Of a DNA stretch of 18,960 nt, positions 1 through 7,910 are shown piece by piece. The stretch is from Baffinella frigidus (taxonomy: Eukaryota > Cryptophyceae > Cryptomonadales > Baffinellaceae). Under the pieces are notes generated by a model that worked only from the letters and a program-made list of their open reading frames with translations, was not told the DNA's origin and did not search any database. Position numbers and translations under genes: made by a program. Within the stretch, counting starts at the first letter, position 1, and each line of letters opens with the position of its first letter. The DNA is taken from the NCBI GenBank assembly GCA_026770585.1, contig MU646814.1:270493-289452 (forward strand), in the 5' to 3' direction.

Positions 1-120
1 GGGGAGAGAGGGGGCACTTTGTCCGGGGGGGGGAGGTGGGCGGAGGATGGGGGGGAGGAGGGGAAGGAGGTGGGGAAAGAGGAGGAGACAGAGGAGCAGA
101 GGGGGAAGGGGAGGCAGATA
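1..120. repeat. G-rich purine tract
   Basis: The plus strand is almost entirely G and A, with many runs of three or more G, including a nine-G run near base 25. It could form G-quadruplexes. Overlapping open frames here follow from base composition and are not genes. Confidence 0.6.
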
Positions 121-126
121 TTGTCC

Positions 127-158
127 CTTGTCCCAGGTGGGCTCGGCGCCCCAGGCGC
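127..158 (-). pseudogene. Broken copy of the CxxC exon (3' part)
   Basis: On the minus strand this matches the last third of the exon at 222-314 (CAW.AEPTWDK), with D changed to G. The splice donor after the final AAG is lost (GG instead of GT). The match stops at the upstream end and gives way to TTTGGGG-like heptamers. It is a partial tandem duplicate. Confidence 0.55.
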
Positions 159-159
159 A

Positions 160-221
160 ATTTCGGGTTTGGGGTTTCGGGTTCAAGGTTTGGGGTTCAG
201 GGTTCAGGGTTGGGGATTCAC
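160..221. repeat. Degenerate TTTAGGG-like heptamers
   Basis: Repeats of the form GGTTTGGGGTTCAGGGTTCAG fill the gap between the broken exon copy at 127-158 and the intact exon at 222-314. If the minus-strand exon is real, this is intron sequence immediately after its splice donor. Confidence 0.6.
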
Positions 222-314
222 CTTGTCCCAGGTGGGTTCGGCGTCCCACGCACACGTGCGGCAGAGGTTCATCTCACTCCCATCCGCCAGCTTCACCTTC
301 GAGCCGGTGTTCAC
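222..314 (-). CDS. Internal exon of an unidentified minus-strand gene (CxxC motif)
   Basis: Read on the minus strand this is a clean 93-nt exon (31 codons, phase 0 at both ends). It is preceded by CAG and followed by the donor GTGAAT. The product begins VNTGSKVKLADGSEMNL and ends CRTCAWDAEPTWDK. The CRTC pair could be half of a zinc site, but I do not recognise the family. Support comes from the splice borders, the GC-rich third positions and two diverged copies on either side (127-158 and 390-442) that share the exon boundaries. It may belong to the same transcript as the minus-strand gene at 3026-3772, about 2.7 kb upstream, but nothing in the sequence shows a link. Confidence 0.5.
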
Positions 315-389
315 CTGTACGGGATTTACGGTTTAGGTTTGAGGGTGCGGGATTTGGGATTTGGGCATGCGTCCCCACGTAAGCTGTTC

Positions 390-442
390 GGGGGGTTCAT
401 CTCACTTCAGTCCGCCAGTTTTACCTTCAAGCTGGTGTTCAC
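390..442 (-). pseudogene. Broken copy of the CxxC exon (5' part)
   Basis: The minus strand repeats the start of the 222-314 exon (VNT..KVKLAD.SEMN) after the same CAG acceptor. Codon 12 is TGA, and the part with the cysteines is replaced by unrelated sequence. It is a dead tandem duplicate. Confidence 0.55.
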
Positions 443-519
443 CTGTGGTTCCGGAGGGCAGTTGAGGGTTTGGGGCGTAGGCACGCGCCCCCAAGCCACA
501 CAGTGGGCTATGAAAGGAT

Positions 520-605
520 TTTCGGCCCATTTCGGGCCGAGTTTCCGTTACCTTGTCCGTAGGAACCCCCCTATGCCCCTACGGGTCGCCTACCGTAGGG
601 TCCTG
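520..605. repeat. Short inverted repeats with a CCTACCGTAGG core
   Basis: This holds overlapping small palindromes: CGGCCCATTTCGGGCCG, and a CCTACGGG / CCTACCGTAGGG pair. The CCTACCGTAGG core recurs near 1096, 14480 and in the large hairpin at 16830-16974, so it is probably a remnant of one foldback family. No gene is visible from 620 to 720. Confidence 0.4.
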
Positions 606-721
606 GGTCTTATCGCTTAAGGGTTATTCAAAATCCCCTGGAAGTCCGCTGTGCGGTAAGACGTAAGATCATCCAGGTTCACTGTCGACCCTGTGTTCTC
701 CCGAGGCTCCGGGATTGAGTG

Positions 722-790
722 TTAGCGTTTGGTGTTTGGTGTTTGGTGTTTGGTGTTGGGTGTTTGGTGTTTGGTGTTTGGGGTATAGGG
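722..790. repeat. GGTGTTT heptamer array
   Basis: Seven-base repeats (GGTGTTT, with one GGTGTTG) run for about 60 bases, then grade into GGGTATAGGGAGTAGGGTGT. It is a local variant of the telomere-like TTTAGGG theme, with one variant homogenised. Confidence 0.7.
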
Positions 791-944
791 AGTAGGGTGT
801 AGGCGTCAGGCTTCGCTCTGATGCATCAGGTCACCCCGAGTCAGCGCTCCTAAACCCCAAACCATAAACCATCTGATAAGCAGCGTAAACCCTCCCGCAG
901 AGGCCCGCCTCATGGAGATGCGACCTCGTGCTTTGAGTGTCCAT

Positions 945-1069
945 AGGGTGAATATTCACCCTAGGGTGAATATTCACCCTGTGTCCATAGGGTGAATATT
1001 CACCCTGTGTCCCATAGGGTGAATATTTACCCTGTAGGGTGAATATTCTTCAGGGTGAATATTCACCCT
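945..1069. repeat. Cluster of six AGGGTGAATATTCACCCT palindromes
   Basis: The 18-bp perfect palindrome AGGGTGAATATTCACCCT occurs intact at 945-962, 963-980, 989-1006 and 1052-1069, with one-mismatch or truncated forms at 1016-1033 and 1036-1050. Spacers are 0 to 10 bases (such as GTGTCCAT). A half site (ACTCACCCTAGG) follows. No coding frame explains it. Confidence 0.85.
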
Positions 1070-1084
1070 AACTCACCCTAGGCA

Positions 1085-1134
1085 GGTCCTAGGGCCCTAC
1101 CGTAGGGCGTATGTGCCTACAGGCACATACGGGA
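1085..1134. repeat. Paired small palindromes
   Basis: GGGCCCTACCGTAGGGC is followed by an 11-bp inverted repeat with a 2-base loop (CGTATGTGCCT / AGGCACATACG). It resembles the CCTACCGTAGG foldback remnants elsewhere in the window. Confidence 0.5.
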
Positions 1135-1137
1135 TAG

Positions 1138-1276
1138 ATCCCGCTCGCTCTCGCTCTCTCTTCAACCTGCGGAGCGGTGGAGGCGCCTGTCCTAGGCTCT
1201 CTCCCTCTCCACCTCTCTCTCCCTCTCTCTCTCTCGCTCCCTCTCCATCTCTCTCTCTCTCTCTCGCTCCCTCTCC

Positions 1277-1325
<49 letters not shown>

Positions 1326-1345
1326 TCACTCTTTCTCTCTCTGGA
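1138..1345. repeat. CT microsatellite
   Basis: An imperfect (CT)n / (CCCTCT)n tract whose purest part is about 1282-1322. Arg-Glu or Ser-Leu frames across it are artefacts. From 1346 to 1431 I see only unique sequence with no supported exon. Confidence 0.9.
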
Positions 1346-1431
1346 GTACCGGCGGCTCTGGCCTCACCCCTCATCTCTCCTCGCTCGCTGACGCCTCTGC
1401 AGGCTCCTTGCAGGTGTCAAGACCAGCGCCA

Positions 1432-1576
1432 CCTAGCTCCGCCTCACTAGGGCTGCCGGACTATTCTGAAGTTGACATGCTGTGTTCTCGGTACACATCC
1501 GACAACGTTGGGGCGGAAAACAGCAAGCCCGGGCCCACAAAATTGGTGATCCCGAATAGGCTGAGACAGAGCTAGG
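1432..1576 (+). mobile_element. Short TIR element, family A, full-length copy
   Basis: This 145-bp unit begins CCTAGCTCCGCCTCA and ends TGAGACAGAGCTAGG, giving terminal inverted repeats of about 15 bp. Inside are a conserved AAGTTGACATGCTG block, a CGGTACACATCCG block and a near-palindromic hairpin around GGGCCCACAAAATTGGTGATCCC. The same unit recurs at 2870, 9386, 13911, 14261, 14571 and 16577. There is no coding capacity. It is most simply a MITE. The GGTACAAATCCG block resembles a tRNA B box, so a tRNA-related SINE is an alternative. Confidence 0.7.
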
Positions 1577-2345
1577 CCATCCCTGGGTGGAGCGGACCGC
1601 TGCGCTGTAACGGTGACGCGCCCCCCCCCGCCCCACACACGGATAAGTTACCCTAATCAGGCAACACCCTCGTACACACCAACCGTTGGAAAAGAACTTG
1701 GTAAGTCAACTTGGGAGTCCTGGTGGCGGGGGGCGGTCGCCGCTGAGCTATAGCGGTTGCGCGCGCCCCCCGCCCCAAACGAGCTCCCCCTCCATGAGCG
1801 CAACAACAGCCCGGGCTCACGGAATTGGTGAGCCCAAAAAGGCAGAGACAGAGCTAGGGCGGATGGTCGCCGCTGAGCTGTAGCGGTTGCGCGCAGCCCT
1901 CCCCCACATACGGCGTAATCAGGCAACGCCGTGGTACAAACCAACCTTTGGAAACACACTGAGCAAGTCCACGTGGAGTCCTGGTTTTGGGCGGTCACCG
2001 CTGATCTATAGCGGTTACGCTATCACGAGATCGTCTTCCTTGAGCGCAGCACCAACCCGGGCTCACGGAATTGGTGATAGCCCAAAAAGGCAGAAGTAGA
2101 GCTAGGGCGGATGTTCACTGCTGAGCTGTAGCGGTTGCGCGCCCCCCCAGCCTCAAACACAGGGAAGTTACCCCACTCGAGCAACACCCTGGTACAAATC
2201 GATCTTTGGAAGCGCACTCGGTCGGAGTTGGTGTGGGGGGGCGGACGTTGACCGCTGAGCTATAGCGGTTGCGCGCCCCCCCGCCCCACACGAGCTCGCC
2301 CTCCTTGAGCGCTGACCACTGCTGGTGATCGCAGAGGTACGAGCA
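1577..2345. repeat. Composite tandem array, two alternating modules of about 130 bp
   Basis: A landmark, CCGCTGAGCTATAGCGGTTGC with small changes, recurs near 1598, 1738, 1868, 1996, 2117 and 2250. Module B (about 1580, 1858, 2108) continues into ACAC..GG.TAAGTTACCC and a GGTACAAACC block. Module A (about 1726, 1990, 2244) continues into a GAGCTC...TTGAGCGC segment and then the 3' half of the family A element (GGGCTCACGGAATTGGTGA through GACAGAGCTAGGG). The array is thus about 2.7 copies of a 260-bp A+B unit that has absorbed part of the TIR element. On the minus strand each A module reads as a variant of ALKEGELVWGG; the longest is at 2285-2363 (LKCCSYLCDHQQWSALKEGELVW), possibly a broken exon. 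Confidence 0.65.
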
Positions 2346-2869
2346 GCACTTGAGCGTGTTCATGCTCGCCCACCCGTCCGGGTTGAGTCCCTGCGAAACG
2401 AGGGGGGGTTCAGGATGATTTCGAGGTGGGAGGGGGTCCAGTGTGAGATGCGAGGAGGGATCAGCGTGAGTTGCCGCTTGAGCGTATGCATACTACATCA
2501 AGCGGGCTCGCCCGTCGAGCATGACTACGTGCAGTGTGAGTTCTGCGCAGCGTTGCACGGTGGAGTGTTTAAGGTAAACCCTAGACCTACATCTGGCGTT
2601 GGGGTGTAAGGTAAACTCTAAACCTAAATCTGGCGAGGGCGGGCGATTCTCCGACTGCTCCCACTTTGGAGGGGAGCCACCATGGTTTGTACCACACCAC
2701 TGCTGATCAGCCAGAGGCAACGCCGGCCGACAAACGCGCGCGAGGGGTGCTATCGCGCCAAACTCCATGCTCCTTCTCCACGCGTCTCCTCCTCCTAATT
2801 TTCTGACCGTCATTCCTCTGCACGTCTTCGGACCCAACCCTTGAACCCTGGTCTCGACGCTCGAGAGCT
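2346..2869. other. No supported gene
   Basis: There is unique sequence to about 2575, then two short telomere-like repeats each ending ATCTGGCG (about 2575-2635), then unique sequence. A plus-strand reading near 2513-2575 contains EHDYVQCEFCAALHGG, which is faintly zinc-finger-like, but it has no supporting splice sites or family match, so I do not call it. Confidence 0.5.
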
Positions 2870-2996
2870 ACTAGCTCTGCCTCACTCGGGTCGACCGACA
2901 ATTTTCAAGTTGAAATGCTGGGTGTGCGGTAAAAAAACGTCAACTTTGGAGCGGAAAGAGCCCGAGCTCACAAAAAATAGACAGCGAGAGAGCTGG
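2870..2996 (+). mobile_element. TIR element, family A
   Basis: It begins CTAGCTCTGCCTCACTCGG and ends GAGAGAGCTGG, with the TTTCAAGTTGAAATGCTGGG and GTCAACTTTGGAGCGG blocks in family order. The 3' hairpin is partly deleted. It lies about 30 bases beyond the predicted donor of the minus-strand exon at 3026-3163. If that exon were read through instead, this element would supply the protein's C-terminus, with a stop at 2882. Confidence 0.65.
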
Positions 2997-3025
2997 CGCT
3001 GTGCCATGCTCGGGCAGCGTGGCAC

Positions 3026-3772
3026 CTGCACGCTGGTCTGGACGTCGCGGCACATCTTGCTCGCACCGCTCCACCCCGCGGGCGCCTGGATCCCGTTGGT
3101 GTGCTTGCGCACCACCGAGTCGAACGCGTCGCCGTTGGCCCCCTGGATCTGCGCCTGGCGCACCTGTGGCAGGGGCGCGCGTTGGTGGGGGTGTGCGAGC
3201 AAGGGGGTGCGGGGTGTGTGAAGACGCCAGTTGGGGGCGGGTTGAGAAGCTGGCGGGGTACCAACCTTGAAGTGGGAGTCAGACACCAGCCCGTAATCCT
3301 TCATGATGTCCAGATCGCTCTGCGCCGTCTGGGGCGAGAACACCGGCTTCTGCCCCTTCGGGGTGTAGCGCGGGTAGCCGAACTGCTTGTGATAGCGGGA
3401 AGGGATGAGCGGAAGCCCGCGCTGGGAAGTGTACGGCATGTCGCTGTACGGGTTGATCGAGCCGATGTGCTGCATCTGCGGGATGTCGTAGCCCGGGTTG
3501 GCCGTGTCATCCTCGCTCTTCTGGTACACGTTGGCGCCCGGCCGAATCCACCGCGTCCCATAATGCGGGTGGCTGGGGGTCGCCGCAACCTCCTCCTCTT
3601 CAGCCTCCTCGCCCCCCTCCTCAGCCTCCTCGCCATCCTGAGCGGCGTCTTCCTCCTCGCCCTCCAGCGCCACCGCGTGCGTACGCGGCGCGAACGTGTA
3701 CGCTGCAAGTGCAACCCCGAGCAGCACCGCTAGCAGGAGCGGCGCGTGGGAGCGTTTTGCCCCCATCGCCAT
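3026..3772 (-). CDS. Membrane-anchored acidic protein of unknown function, two exons
   Basis: Exon 1 (3266-3772, 169 codons) starts at ATG 3772. It encodes a short basic head, one hydrophobic segment at about residues 11-28 (signal peptide or anchor), a very acidic stretch at 37-61, and then a tyrosine- and proline-rich region (70-169) with normal globular composition. A 102-nt intron (3164-3265, GTTGGT...CCACAG) leads to exon 2 (3026-3163, 46 codons, from VRQAQIQGANG to QTSVQ) with a possible donor GTGCCA at its end. All junctions are phase 0. The intron is a multiple of three without stops, so a retained-intron form would stay in frame. The 3' end is uncertain: either more exons lie further left, or translation runs into the TIR element and stops at 2882. 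I do not recognise the family. Strong GC bias at third positions supports coding. Confidence 0.65.
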
Positions 3773-3839
3773 CGCGGCTGTTCGTCAAAGAGTAACGTGA
3801 CCAACGCTTGAACGCTCAGCTGATAAGCGGCTGGGGACG
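3773..3839. promoter_or_regulatory. Possible bidirectional promoter
   Basis: Only 67 bp separate the minus-strand ATG at 3772 from a plus-strand ATG at 3840. No TATA box or other named motif is visible. The call rests only on the head-to-head arrangement and falls if the plus-strand exon is not real. Confidence 0.2.
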
Positions 3840-3987
3840 ATGCACGAAATCCTCTGGGGGCCGCGGTCCTCCGGGCTGTACGACCCCAACGACGAGCAGA
3901 ACGCCGACCTCGAGCCGTACACCTCCAACATGAAGGAGATCATGGCCAACGTCCCCCCCCCGGTGCGGCCTGACTTCCCTGACAGAA
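3840..3987 (+). CDS. Candidate first exon, unknown product
   Basis: From ATG 3840 the frame reads MHEILWGPRSSGLYDPNDEQ and continues to NMKEIMANVPPPVRPDFPD, with consistent G or C at third positions (GAC CCC AAC GAC GAG CAG). That looks like real coding sequence. After about 3987 the composition changes and the frame becomes repetitive (AGAAAGAGTCTTTCAGAAAGAG), so the exon probably ends before then. A donor at GTGCGG (about 3962) would end it after VPPP. No following exon is identified and the product is not recognised. Confidence 0.4.
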
Positions 3988-4064
3988 AGAGTCTTTCAGA
4001 AAGAGTTGCGATGGGAGGAGCAAAGCGGGGCGACGCTCACAGCCGAGGAGACGGGCAGCACTGA

Positions 4065-4453
4065 GGGTGCATTCCATCTCAGCACTCTCTTGGGGCACCG
4101 ACACAGCTCGGGCAGACAGCGCCCAGGCTTGTCAGGATAGATGTGGACCTTCCCTCATCTACTGTGCTGCTGTTTTTGATGTACAGATCATGCGGCGAAG
4201 GAAGATGGAGATGCGTGATGCAGCTGCAGCGCGTGGCGCACGATGGATAGAGCTGGCACGCGATGGGTGGGGGGCTCGGCAGTTGGCACGGTGCTGCTTG
4301 GGCAGCGATCGCATGAAGCTCATTCCATGAAAGGACGAAATTCACAGGATGTTAATTCGCGGCGCAGGGCATGAGCAGTGACGCGCTCGTGGCGACCCTC
4401 AAGCGCCTATGCCACGGCAACATTGGCGGTGGGCCCCCAACGTTGCTTTCAGC
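4065..4453. other. No supported gene
   Basis: Unique sequence of mixed composition. Short open frames occur on both strands, without splice context or recognisable protein motifs. Confidence 0.5.
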
Positions 4454-4662
4454 TTAGCGTTGCCGCCCGACTGTTGCATTCCTTGTCGCAGTGGGCGCAC
4501 AGTGGGCCAGCGCTCGGTTAGAGTTTAGGGTTTCGGGTTTAGGGGTAACCAGCGAGGCACCTTCGTTGGTATCACACCTAACGAGACTTCTATTGATACC
4601 GACACACAGAGAAACCTCTATTGATACCACGAGAGCGAGCGAGCGAGCGAGCGAGAGAGAGA

Positions 4663-4700
<38 letters not shown>

Positions 4701-5000
4701 GTGGGAGAGAACTGGAGAGAGAGGGAGAGAGACATTGTTCGACATTGGGGGGGGGAGAGTCTACAGAGAGAGAGAGACCTCATTGCTGTCAGGTTAGCGT
4801 TGCCGCCCGACCGTTGCATTGACCTTGTCGCAGGTGAGTGGGCGCACAGGGGGTCAGCGCTCCGGCTAGAGTTTAGGGTTTCGGGTTTAGGGGTCACCAG
4901 CGAGGCACCTTTGGTGGTACCACACCTAACGAGACTTCTATTGATACCGACACACAGAGAAACCTCTATTGGTACTACGAGAGCGAGCGAGAGAGAGAGA
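4454..5000. repeat. Two copies of a 200-bp repeat, 340 bp apart
   Basis: About 4454-4660 and 4794-4999 are near-identical. Each starts TTAGCGTTGCCGCCCGAC, passes through AGTTTAGGGTTTCGGGTTTAG, CACCAGCGAGGCACC and TTCTATTGATACCGACACAC, and ends in a GAGCGAGC microsatellite. A third, shorter copy is at about 5388-5440. Motifs of the type CTCTATTGATACCA keep recurring through to about 5750. Confidence 0.8.
4636..4780. repeat. GA/GT microsatellite
   Basis: (GAGC)n grades into (GA)n, a short (GT)n, then (GA)n interrupted by a nine-G run near 4748. It separates the two 200-bp repeat copies. Confidence 0.9.
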
Positions 5001-5023
5001 TATATACATAGAGAGAGAGAGGG

Positions 5024-5074
<51 letters not shown>

Positions 5075-5150
5075 GAGAGAGAGACAGATAGAGAGAGAGA
5101 GACAGGGAGAGAGAGAGAGACATTTTGACCTTGGGGGAGAGAGAGACCTT
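4980..5150. repeat. GA and TA microsatellite
   Basis: (GA)n with inserts of (TA)n near 5005 and 5025-5040 and scattered GACAGA units. There is no gene content. Confidence 0.9.
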
Positions 5151-5385
5151 GATTAGAGTTTCGGGATTAGGGATTAGGGTGTAGGAGTTAGGGGTTTCGG
5201 TTTAGGGTTCAGGTTGGGGTGCAGGGTTCAGGGTTCAGGGTTCAGGGTTTGATAGATCAATTCCATCCTCAACCCTGAACCCTTACCATAATCCCTGAAA
5301 CCTACACCCTACGCCCACGAACGAATCAAGAAAGGGGTTTAGGGTTTAGGGTTTAGGGTTTAGGTTTTAGGTTTTAGGTGTCACC
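5151..5385. repeat. TTTAGGG-like arrays facing each other
   Basis: Plus-strand TTAGGGTTTCGG and GGGTTCAGGGTTCAGGG repeats run to about 5248. A short stretch in opposite orientation (CAACCCTGAACCC, 5269-5310) follows, then (GGGTTTA)n again at 5335-5380. The change of strand argues against a simple array and suggests a foldback or repeated insertion. Confidence 0.7.
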
Positions 5386-5437
5386 AGCGAGACACCTTCG
5401 TTAACACCGACAGAGAGAGATTTCTATTAATACCACG

Positions 5438-5910
<473 letters not shown>

Positions 5911-6185
5911 CACGTCTCCACATACGTGACGTTCGAACAGCGGCGTCAGGATTCTGAAGAGCGCTCCCCCACCTCGCAGGATGCGCGTACTCCTCCTAGG
6001 CCTGCAGCGCTACACCATCCCTGGAGCTCCGCACGGTCGCACGACAGCTGCAGCGGGCCGTTTGCGCACGTGCGTACACGCGAGGCGAGTGCTGCGATCA
6101 GGCCTTTTGGCAGCACATCACTCCACATGTAAATAAATGCGAGCACTAGAAAGGAAATCACGCGTATGTTGATGGTGCATCCTTG
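5911..6185. other. No supported gene
   Basis: Unique sequence. A CTCGCAG at about 5975-5981 is followed by a frame starting MRVLLLGL, reminiscent of the Arf/Arl N-terminus, but no P-loop follows, so no call is made. Confidence 0.4.
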
Positions 6186-6243
6186 GCCGCTGCGTCTTTA
6201 TCCTCGCCCTCTAGTGCCGCGCGTACGCTCAGCGAACGTGTAC
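6186..6243 (-). pseudogene. Fragment copied from the acidic membrane-protein gene
   Basis: This aligns with 3640-3701, which encodes about residues 25-45 of the minus-strand acidic protein. Shared blocks include TCCTCGCCCTC, CGTACGC and GCGAACGTGTAC. Identity is roughly three quarters over 58 bp with small gaps. The similarity ends where a TA-flanked TIR element begins. It is a detached duplicate and cannot be expressed as that protein. Confidence 0.55.
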
Positions 6244-6366
6244 AGGGGAGGGGTGCCCCGCTCATAAGAAAGAGCGCCCCCCCCTCAAGGCCTCCATAGG
6301 GCCCTACGCATAGGCATGCTGTAGGGTCCTTGGGGGTGGCGCTTTCTTATGAGCGAGGTACCCCTG
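6243..6366. mobile_element. TIR element, family B (CAGGGG ends, TA flanks), copy 1
   Basis: A 124-bp unit whose left end CAGGGGAGGGGTGCCCCGCT and right end match as inverted repeats through CGCTCATAAGAAA, about 30 bp per arm. The centre is a second palindromic zone around CCCTACGCATAGGCATGCTG. TA flanks both sides (6241-6242, 6367-6368), consistent with a TA target duplication. It has no coding capacity. Confidence 0.75.
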
Positions 6367-6559
6367 TACGGCTCGAGGTCGACGTTCTGCTTGTCGTTCG
6401 GGCGACACTGCGAGTGCATTTCTTCTCAACACTCTTCGGGAGTACGGAGGCAGTCCCCATACATGTCCTTTCAGAAGGATTGGTGGGCCTGGCACTGAAA
6501 TTCAGGCTGTCTCGCGGCGTCCGTGCTTCACACAGGCCAACCTCCTCGCATGCACAGTA

Positions 6560-6684
6560 CAGGGGTATCTCGCGCAGACGGAGGCACACCGTCCTGGGAC
6601 CCTACAGTAGGCCGATACCTAGATCCCTACGGTGGTCCCTAGGTTGGGGGGCGGCTACTTACGAGCGAGGTACATGTACCCCTG
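6560..6684. mobile_element. TIR element, family B, copy 2
   Basis: A 125-bp unit, CAGGGGTATCTCGC to GAGGTACATGTACCCCTG, flanked by TA on both sides. Its centre (GGACCCTACAGTAGGCC) matches copy 3. The arms have diverged more than in copy 1. Confidence 0.7.
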
Positions 6685-6862
6685 TAGGGTTAAGCACACG
6701 AACTGTACTGGGGTTATGCGCGAAGGAGGGCACGCACCGCCGCCCCCACGAGGGCTATCGTAGGGTCGTATGCCGACCGTATGGGCGTGGTTTGTTCTGA
6801 CTCCCGAGTACAGGGGTTACTGTTCAGTGCAGGAGTACCTCACTCATACCATCTACACTGTA

Positions 6863-6975
6863 CAGGGGTACCTCGCTCATAAGAAACGCCTCCCCCCCAG
6901 GACCCTACAGTAGGCCTATGCCGAGGGCTCTATGGTGGCCCTAGGGGAGGGGGTAGTTTCTTACGAGCGACCCTG
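6863..6975. mobile_element. TIR element, family B, copy 3
   Basis: A 113-bp unit starting CAGGGGTACCTCGCTCATAA and ending TTACGAGCGACCCTG (right tip shortened), with TA on both sides. Further copies begin directly after it. Confidence 0.7.
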
Positions 6976-6977
6976 TA

Positions 6978-7084
6978 CAGGGGTACCTCGCTCACAGCGA
7001 GGTACCCATGTACAGGGGTACCTCGCTCACAAGGAGGCGCCTCTCCGCCGTAGGGCCATAGATAGGCCTGCTGAGGTAACCCTG
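6978..7084. mobile_element. TIR element, family B, two abutting short derivatives
   Basis: 6978-7010 is a minimal foldback (GTACCTCGCT, three bases, AGCGAGGTAC) ending CCATG before TA. 7013-7084 is an internally deleted copy, CAGGGGTACCTCGCTCACAA to GAGGTAACCCTG. Together with copy 3 they form a head-to-tail cluster sharing TA dinucleotides. Confidence 0.6.
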
Positions 7085-7619
7085 CACCCCGCCATGCACC
7101 TACGCGGCCCCGCGCCATGTTTCATGCTGTTTAATCTCCTCAAGAACAACACGCAGCGCCTGAGCCCCCCATACAGAGGATCCTGCCCTCGCTCCCGCAG
7201 ACTCCGCCTGTCACCTGCACCCTCACCCTGCGCGTCCAAACTGCGCCGGATCGGCCGCCGAGCCCTCCATTCCCGCCGATGTGAGTCCGCCGCTGCGCCC
7301 CGCAGTCCGCCGACCCTCGGAACGAAAGCCGTCTCGCAGCCGCAGCGCTCCCCGCCCAGGGGGCAGCTCTGTCCCTAGGCAGCCCGTGCCGCGCGGGCTC
7401 CGAGGAGCCCGGCGGAAGCGCCAGGGCAACCCCCGTAGCTGTGCAGCTGGTCCGCCCCGCCGATTGACTGCCGGCAGCAAGCCGCGGGGGAAGCGCCATG
7501 GCACTGCGTCGCAGCGGCGCCCACCAGCCGCGGCGCGGAGCGCGGGAGCGAGGTGCTCGGTGCAGAGGAAGGACCTGCAGTCGCAAAGCCGCTGCGGGAT
7601 TGCTGCGCGTGAGCACACA
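7085..7619. other. GC-rich region 3' of LSM2, no supported gene
   Basis: Long open frames on both strands come from high GC content and have Arg/Ala/Pro-rich compositions without motifs. The 3' UTR of LSM2 should lie here. No clear polyadenylation signal stands out. Confidence 0.5.
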
Positions 7620-7910
7620 TTACCGCGTCTGCTCCTTGGCGACTTCTGTGCGCGTGGAGTCCTGCAGGACGTCTGCGTCCAGCTCGCCGGGGGGCAGCTG
7701 CACGTAGCGGACGACGCTGCCGCGGATGAAGCACGACTTGACGGAGATCATGTGCGGGAAACGCTCCTCATCGACCACCGACACATCAATCAGCTTGAAG
7801 TTGAGGTACTGGTCGACCGAGTGCAGCGTCCCGCGCAGCGAGAGGTCGTTCTTGAGCTCGATGACAATCTCCTTGCCGATCAGGCGCTTGAACACCGAGT
7901 AGAAAAGCAT
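7620..7910 (-). CDS. LSM2: LSM2, U6 snRNA-associated Sm-like protein
   Basis: A single uninterrupted exon of 96 codons, close to the usual 95-or-so residues of eukaryotic LSm2. It starts MLFYSVFKRLIGKEIVIEL. Sm1 spans about residues 12-46, with the VDQYLN signature at 32-37. Sm2 spans about 57-73, with FIRGSVVRYVQLP at 61-73 and the RNA-binding RG pair at 63-64. These features distinguish LSm2 from the other Lsm paralogues. By family knowledge it is a subunit of the LSm1-7 ring (cytoplasmic mRNA decapping and decay) and the LSm2-8 ring (nuclear, binds the U6 snRNA 3' tail). An in-frame ATG four codons upstream (7922) exists, but the family start is MLFYS. It is intact, unlike much of its surroundings. 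Confidence 0.95.
   Translation of the reverse strand: MLFYSVFKRLIGKEIVIELKNDLSLRGTLHSVDQYLNFKLIDVSVVDEERFPHMISVKSCFIRGSVVRYVQLPPGELDADVLQDSTRTEVAKEQTR

Noticed and set aside
945-1069. CRISPR array
   Set aside because: Repeats are palindromes with spacers of 0-10 bases and the genome is eukaryotic; there are no unique spacers of regular length.
1097-1575. Open frames of RERERE or SLSLSL type at the CT/GA microsatellites (also near 4491-5156, 5625-5957, 10887-11408, 12786-13362)
   Set aside because: They are translations of dinucleotide repeats with no flanking protein-like sequence.
2493-2609. Plus-strand reading EHDYVQCEFCAALHGG as a zinc finger
   Set aside because: Only two cysteines, no further ligands, no splice context and no recognisable family.
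5975-6130. Possible Arf/Arl exon beginning MRVLLLGL after CTCGCAG
   Set aside because: The P-loop GxxxxGK[ST] expected directly afterwards is missing and the rest is Arg/Ala-rich.
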